NCBI RefSeq assembly: GCF_024679245.1
Contig: NC_090179.1
Span: 9,296,827 to 9,360,826, forward strand
Length of the DNA: 64,000 nt
Reading direction: 5' to 3'
Source of the DNA: Pseudorasbora parva
Taxonomy: Eukaryota; Chordata; Actinopteri; Cypriniformes; Gobionidae
The notes under the pieces were generated by a model. The model had not been told where the DNA came from. It saw only the letters and a program-made list of their open reading frames with translations, and did no database searches. The translations under genes were made by a program, and so were the position numbers. This document shows, in pieces, positions 58,601 through 64,000 of the stretch (the stretch's first letter is position 1; each line of letters opens with the position of its first letter).

Positions 58601-61155
58601 GATTTTTTTGACCAAAAAAAAAAAGATTCTGACCCTGGATCCCATGAACTTGAACTTTCTATGCATATAAATAGATTACTTCTGATGCAGTGGTTCAAGG
58701 ATGACCTTCTGAACTTATCTGTGCCCAAATACTCTTTGAACTTGAACATTCTACACAGACTTTATGACTACCTGTTGTTTCATCAGTAGGTCAAGGAAGA
58801 CATTTTTTGGCAAAAAAATAAATAAATAAATCTCACCCTAGATTCCATGAACTTGAACGTTCTATGCATATAAATAGATTACTTCTGGTGCAGTGGTTCA
58901 AGGATAACCTTTTGAACTTATTTGTGCCCAAATACTCTTTGAACTTGAACATTCTATAAAGACTTTATGACTACCTGTGGTTTCATCAGTAGGTCAAGGA
59001 AGACATTTTTTGACAAAAAATAAATAAATCTGACCCTGGATCCCATGAATTTGAACTTTCTATGCATATAAATAGATTCATTCTGATGCATTGGTTCAGG
59101 GATGACCTATTGAACCTATTTGTGGCCAAATAGTCTTTGAACTTGAACATTATACACAGACTTTATGACTTTCTGTTGTTTCTTCAGTATATCAAGGATG
59201 AGATTTTTTTGACAAAAAAAAAAAGATTCTGACCCTGGATCCCATGAACTTGAAATTTCTATGCATATAAAAAGATTTCTTCTAATGCAGTGGTTCAAGG
59301 ATGACCTTTTGAACTTATCTGTGCCCAAATACTCTTTGAACTTGAACATTCTACACAGACTTTATGACTACCTGTTGTTTCATCAGTAGGTCAAGGAAGA
59401 CATTTTTTGGCAAAAAAAAAAAAATCTGACCCTGGATCCCATGAATTTGAACTTTCTATGCATATAAATAGATTCGTTCTGATGCATTGGTTCAGGGAAG
59501 ACCTATTGAACCTATTTGTGGCCAAATAGTCTTTTAACTTGAACATTATACACAGACTTTATGACTTTTTGTTGTTTCTACAGTATATCAAGGATGAGAT
59601 TTTTTTGAGAAAAAAAAAAAACTCACCCTAGATTCCATGAACTTGAACTTTATATGCATATAAATAGATTTATTCTGATGTTTTATTAGTTCTTCAAGGA
59701 TGACCTTTTTAACTTATTTTTGGCAAGATTCTTTGAACTTGAACCTTCTTTAAAGACTTCTGACAGTCTGTTGTTTCTTCAGTAGATCAAGGTTGAGATT
59801 TTTTTGACAAAAAAAAAAAAAAAGATTCTGACCCTGGATCCTATGAACTTGAACTTTCTACACATATAAATAGATTACTTCTGGTGCAGTGGTTCAAGGA
59901 TGACCTTTTGAACTTATTTGTGCCCAAATACTCTTTGAACTTTAACATTCTATAAAGACTTATGACTACCTGTGGTTTCATCAGTAGGTCAAGGAAGACA
60001 TTTTTTGACAAAAAAAAAAAAATCTCACCCTAGATTCCATGAACTTGAACTTTCTATGCATATAGATTCCTTCTGATGTTTTATTAGTTCTTCAAGGATG
60101 ACCATTTGAACTTATTTTTTGCCAGATTCTTTGAACTTGAACCTTGTTTAAAGATTTCTGACATTCTGTTGTTTCTTCAGTAGATCAAGGATGAGATTTT
60201 TTTGACCAAAAAAAAAAGATTCTAACCCTGGATCCCATGAACTTGAACTTTCTATGCATATAAATAGATTACTTCTGATGCAGTGGTTCAAGGATGACCT
60301 TTTGAACTTATCTGTGCCCAAATACTCTTTGAACTTGAACATTCTACACAGACTTTATGACTACCTGTTTTCATCAGTAGGTCAAGGAAGACATTTTTTT
60401 GCAAAAAAAAAAAAAAATCTCACCCTAGATTCCATGAACTTGAACGTTCTATGCATATAAATAGATTACTTCTGGTGCAGTGGTTCAAGGACGACCTTTT
60501 GAAACTATTTGTGCCCAAATACTCTTTGAACTTGAACATTCTATAAAGACTTTATGACTACCTCTGGTTTCATCAGTAGGTCAAGGAAGACATTTTTTGA
60601 CAAAAAAAAAAAATCTGACCCTGGATCCCATGAATTTGAACTTTCTATGCATATAAATAGATTCATTCTGATGCATTGGTTCAGGGATGACCTATTGAAC
60701 CTATTTGTGGCCAAATAGTCTTTGAACTTGAACATTATACACAGACTTTATGACTTTTTGTTTTTTCTTCAGTATATCAAGGATGAGGTTTTTTTGACAA
60801 AAAAAAGATTCTGACCCTGGATCCCATGAACTTGAAATTTCTATGCATATAAAAAGATTCCTTCTAATGCAGTGGTTCAAGGATGACCTTTTGAACTTAT
60901 TTGTGCGCAAATACTCTTTAAACTTGAACATTCTATAAAGACTTTATGACTACCTGTGGTTTCATCAGTAGGTCAAGGAAGACATTTTTTGACAAAAAAA
61001 AAATCTGACCCTGGATCCCATGAATTTGAACTTTCTATGCATATAAATAGATTCCTTCTGATGCAGTGGTACAGGGATGATCTTTTGAACCTATTTGTGG
61101 CCAAATAGTCTTTGAACTTGAACATTCCACACAGACTTTATGACTTTCTGTTGTT
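49696..61155. repeat. satellite array, block D
   Basis: Begins with the same right-flank monomers as 15293 (A-tract broken as CAAAAAGAAAAAAA, then AATCCATCTCATG) and follows block B. Relative to block A it lacks about 393 bp near 51860, an exact two-monomer loss between matching GACATTCTGTTG segments. It has about 1.6 kb (eight monomers) extra before 60148, resembling 31400-33300 in block C. A second unoccupied paralogue of the DIRS target lies at GTT 56202-56204. The CTTGCCCTTTC variant is at about 57665. Confidence 0.95.
56202..56204. other. paralogous unoccupied DIRS target (GTT) in block D
   Basis: Flanks at about 55830-56320 match the two sides of the DIRS insertions joined without gap, including the downstream AATCCATCTCATG monomer. 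It is equivalent to the site at 21995. Confidence 0.7.
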
Positions 61156-61172
61156 CCCTTTATCGAGGGAAC
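61153..61172. other. left-terminal hairpin (copy 3)
   Basis: Same perfect 7-bp stem including the border GTT. Confidence 0.55.
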
Positions 61173-61175
61173 TCG

Positions 61176-61341
61176 CACTGCGTCATCGTAGATGACACAT
61201 CGGGGAACGCCCACGGCGTGACGCTGCTGAGTTCATATCAAAAAAGTCCAATCTTGATTGGTGTTGCGTGATGACGTAACGAGTGACGGCATACCCGAAA
61301 GTATAAAGGGATGCCGGCACAAGCAAACGCAGCTTCCTGCT
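61176..61341 (+). repeat. DIRS left inverted terminal repeat (copy 3)
   Basis: Matches 9983-10148; its right-hand partner is outside the window. Confidence 0.85.
61248..61307 (+). promoter_or_regulatory. putative DIRS promoter (copy 3)
   Basis: Palindromic CCAAT pair, CRE-like site and TATAAA are all retained, so a transcript is possible even though the coding frame is broken. Confidence 0.5.
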
Positions 61342-61417
61342 TTCAGCGGTCGCGCTCTGTGTTCTGTCTGTCTATTTGGTGTTGTTTGTCCCGTAGGGCT
61401 TATTATATCAGTAGAGA

Positions 61418-62581
61418 ATGGCGAGCGAGCAGTTCAGACGGTGTGTGCCTCCCTGTCCGCGCTTTATTTCGGGCACGGACACACACCAGCTCTGTGTGCA
61501 GTGTCTCGGCGTGCAGCACGCCCGGGCCGCTCTCGAGGGAGCGGCTTGCGGCGAATGTGATAAGCTGCCGCTGAGAGTACTGCGCTCGCGGCTGGCGGTC
61601 TTTGACGAGGCCGGTCAGCCTCGCGAGCCTCGCGGTTCTGGGCCCGCTGTTGCCGAGGCAGAGCGGCGCCGCAGGTCGTGGGGCTCGCAGCTGGATCTGT
61701 CAGCGGGATTAGGGAATGTTGAGGCATCTCTCTCTTCCTCTGACGATTCAGAGGATCTTCCGCCACGTGTGGAAGCCCGCGCTGCGGCTTCTTCCCGCGA
61801 GGCGGAGGATCAGGTGCTCATGCTGTCCGATTCCGAGGGATCGTTGACAATGAGCACCGAAGCAGGCGCAGTGGGGCAGTCGCCACCCCACTCGCAGGCT
61901 ATGGAGGAGCTCGTGGAGGTCTTGACTTGCGCTGTGGCCAAGCTGAGTTTAGATTGGCCACAAGAGGAAGTGCACGTCCAGCCGCCAAGCAAGCTGGACG
62001 AGCGCTTCTTCAAGCGTCGAGCCCAGCCTCCACGCCGGGGTCTGCCGTTTTTCCCCGACCTGCACAGTGAGCTGTGCAGGGCGTGGGAGAAACCCTTCTC
62101 AGCACGTTTGACTACGCCCCCTGCGCTTGACTTCGCTAACGTGCTGGGGGCGTCTGAGAAGGGATATGTTGCGCTGCCGAGGGTAGAAGAGGCGCTCGCG
62201 GGCCACCTCTCTCCCGAGACAGCAGCTTCATTGAAGACCCCGGCATTGCCCTCGAAACCATGCCGAGAGACTTCGAAGCTGGTGGCGAGGGCATATAGTG
62301 CGGCTGGTCGCGCTGGTGGGTGCCTGCACACTCTTGCGGTTCTGCAGGCCTACCAAGCGGACTTGCTGAAGGAGCTCGATGAGGGCGAGGGTCCCTCTCC
62401 GGAGGATGTGACTGAGCTGAGGAAGGCAGCGGATTTGTCTCTTCGTGTCACCAAACAGGCGGCCCGTGATATCGGCCGCTCCATGACCGTGAGGTGCAGA
62501 AGCAGTGCGTCGCTTCTCGTGCCCCTCCTGAGGGAGCTTGGCAGAAGAAGCGACGCTCTCGCGGGAAGTCTTCAAAGCTGA
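61418..62581 (+). pseudogene. truncated DIRS Gag-like frame (copy 3)
   Basis: The first ~357 residues match the Gag-like region of the other copies, including the Cys/His cluster. The 253-bp deletion then shifts the frame, adding about 30 unrelated residues before a stop at 62579-62581 (387 residues in all). The lost part includes a segment that looks conserved in fish DIRS Gag regions (around WLNLSGIRERD). No RT or RNase H can be made from this start without recoding. It could still yield a stand-alone truncated Gag. Confidence 0.85.
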
Positions 62582-64000
62582 AGACCGACCTGACCGACCG
62601 ACCTTATTCAGGCCAAGAAGGCTTCCAAGCGGTCCTAGCTGCGGCAAGACCGCTGAGAGCTGTCCCCCACGGGGCGGAGCGACCGAGGTCGTTCTCCCCC
62701 CGAGGCTCTCGGGAAATCGATGTTGTGCTCTTGCAGTCAAAAGGGCTCCGGACCACGTCGTTTCCCCATGTTCGCGCGCGGCTCTGGCCCGCACATATAA
62801 AATCTGCGGCAGAGCAGCGACTGCGTTCACACACCGGAAATCTACCTCGATTAGTCCCTGCCGGTTATCCGCTTCAGGGGGTCGAGGGAGAGGTTCGGTT
62901 GATACCCCAGACCAGCCTCGAGAGGCTGGTTCCCTTATCAGAGTATCTCGGCGCATGGTCATGCCTTCCGAATATCTCTGTGTGGGCCCTGCGCACTGTA
63001 GAACGGGGACACAGACTGCAGTTCAGAGTTCCCCCCCCCCCGAAATTTGGGGGGATAGTCTGGACAGTGGTCGGTCCCGAGCAGGTGGGGGTAATGGGGC
63101 AGGAAGTACACTCTCTGCTGGAAAAAGGGGTGATAGAAAGGGTCCCCCCGCCAGAAAGGGAGGTCGGGTTCTACAGCCGGTACCTCATAGTCCCCAAGAA
63201 GGATGGGGGGTTGCGTCCAATTTTAGATCTCAGGCTTCTGAATCGGTCTCTGAGGAGATACAGGTTCAGGATGCTAACCATTCCTGTTATCATGAGTCAG
63301 ATCCAGTTCGAGGACTGGTTCGTCACGATAGATCTAAAGGACGCTTACTTCCATATTTCCATCCTTCCCAGTCACAGGAAGTTCCTGAGGTTCGCTTTCG
63401 GGGGCGAAGCGTTCCAATATCGGGTCCTTCCCTTTGGCCTAGCCTTGTCACCTCGCACCTTCACAAAGTGCATGGATGCAGCCCTGGCTCCGCTAAGACT
63501 CCAGGGCATCGGGGTACTGAATTATATCGACGACTGGTTGATCATGGCCAGGTCGTACGATATGGCAGTTCAGCATCGAGATGCTGTTCTAGCACACATG
63601 AGGTGTTTGGGGTTGAGACTCAACGCGAAAAAGAGCGCGTTGACGCCCTCCCAGAGAATTACGTTCCTGGGAATAGTGTGGGACTCGGTAACGATGCGGG
63701 CACACATGTCACCCGCACGTATCGAGACCATACGGGCGGAGGTCTCAAGTATAAGGTTGGGCCACAGCATCACTGTCAAACAGTTCCAGAGACTGGTGGG
63801 TCTCATGGCAGCACCGTCCAGTGTGATTCCGCTCGGCCTGCTCCACATGAGACCGCTACAGTGGTGGCTGAGAACCAAGGGGTTTTCTCCGAAGGGGAAT
63901 CCCTTCCGTATGATCAGGGTAACGCGCAAATGCATTCGTTCCCTGGTTATATGGAAGAAACCTTGGTTTCTGTCCCTGGGGCTAGTATTGGGAGCATCGT
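62488..64000 (+). pseudogene. DIRS pol remainder downstream of the frameshift (copy 3, runs off window)
   Basis: From 62488 the original pol frame continues but is out of phase with the ATG at 61418. RT fingers, motif A and YIDD are readable before the window ends. Private changes include Met for Val at the position of residue 711 and Ala for Thr at 826 (copy 1 numbering). At the RT position where copy 1 has Asn734, this copy has Ile, as copy 2 does. Confidence 0.8.

Larger units (their letters stand above)
61156..64000 (+). mobile_element. DIRS-type retrotransposon, copy 3 (5' part, internally deleted, cut by window end)
   Basis: Begins after GTT 61153-61155 in the same satellite context as the other two copies. 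A 253-bp segment corresponding to 11295-11547 is missing between 62487 and 62488, with a 2-bp AC microhomology at the join. The loss is not a multiple of three and breaks the main frame. The C-tract has 11 C. The recombinase, internal complementary region and right end would lie beyond 64000. Confidence 0.92.

Noticed and set aside
62480..62495. The missing 253 bp in copy 3 as a spliced intron (retrocopy of a spliced RNA)
   Set aside because: No register of the missing segment gives GT..AG ends; a 2-bp microhomology deletion fits better.

Overview
This is eukaryotic, almost certainly teleost fish (perhaps cyprinid) DNA from a heterochromatin-like, repeat-only region. No host protein-coding gene is supported. 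The inference rests on GC-rich DIRS-type retrotransposons with fish-like Gag and tyrosine-recombinase proteins, a non-autonomous hAT transposon, and long AT-rich satellite arrays. The species call is from memory of family style, not from a search.

Layout: (1) 1-9962 satellite; (2) 9963-15292 complete DIRS copy 1; (3) 15293-24765 satellite; (4) 24766-30256 a non-satellite island holding a short inverted relic of a minisatellite, a 1,109-bp hAT element with a perfect 8-bp target duplication and an internal tRNA-like segment, a ~4-kb minisatellite built on a GCATT core, and a fragment resembling 5S rRNA; (5) 30257-44368 satellite; (6) 44369-49695 complete DIRS copy 2; (7) 49696-61155 satellite; (8) 61156-64000 DIRS copy 3, cut by the window end and carrying a 253-bp frameshifting deletion.

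The satellite has a ~197-bp monomer made of two related halves (~92 + ~105 bp). Monomers fall into a few variant classes arranged in a long higher-order repeat of roughly 9.6-9.9 kb, recognisable from private variants that recur in phase. The three DIRS copies sit at the same phase of that repeat, with matching flanks and nearly identical sequence. The simplest reading is one insertion later amplified with the satellite. Two closely related unoccupied sites (GTT at 21995 and 56202) show the pre-insertion state.

Each complete DIRS copy has the hallmark structure of the group: inverted terminal repeats, an internal complementary region that joins the complements of both ends through AAC/GTT, no target duplication, a long Gag-RT-RNase H reading frame with a methyltransferase-like tail, and an overlapping tyrosine recombinase in the -1 frame. 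RT would copy the RNA, the internal complementary region would help rebuild the ends and close a circle, and the recombinase would integrate that circle at a GTT. Copies 1 and 2 look coding-intact.
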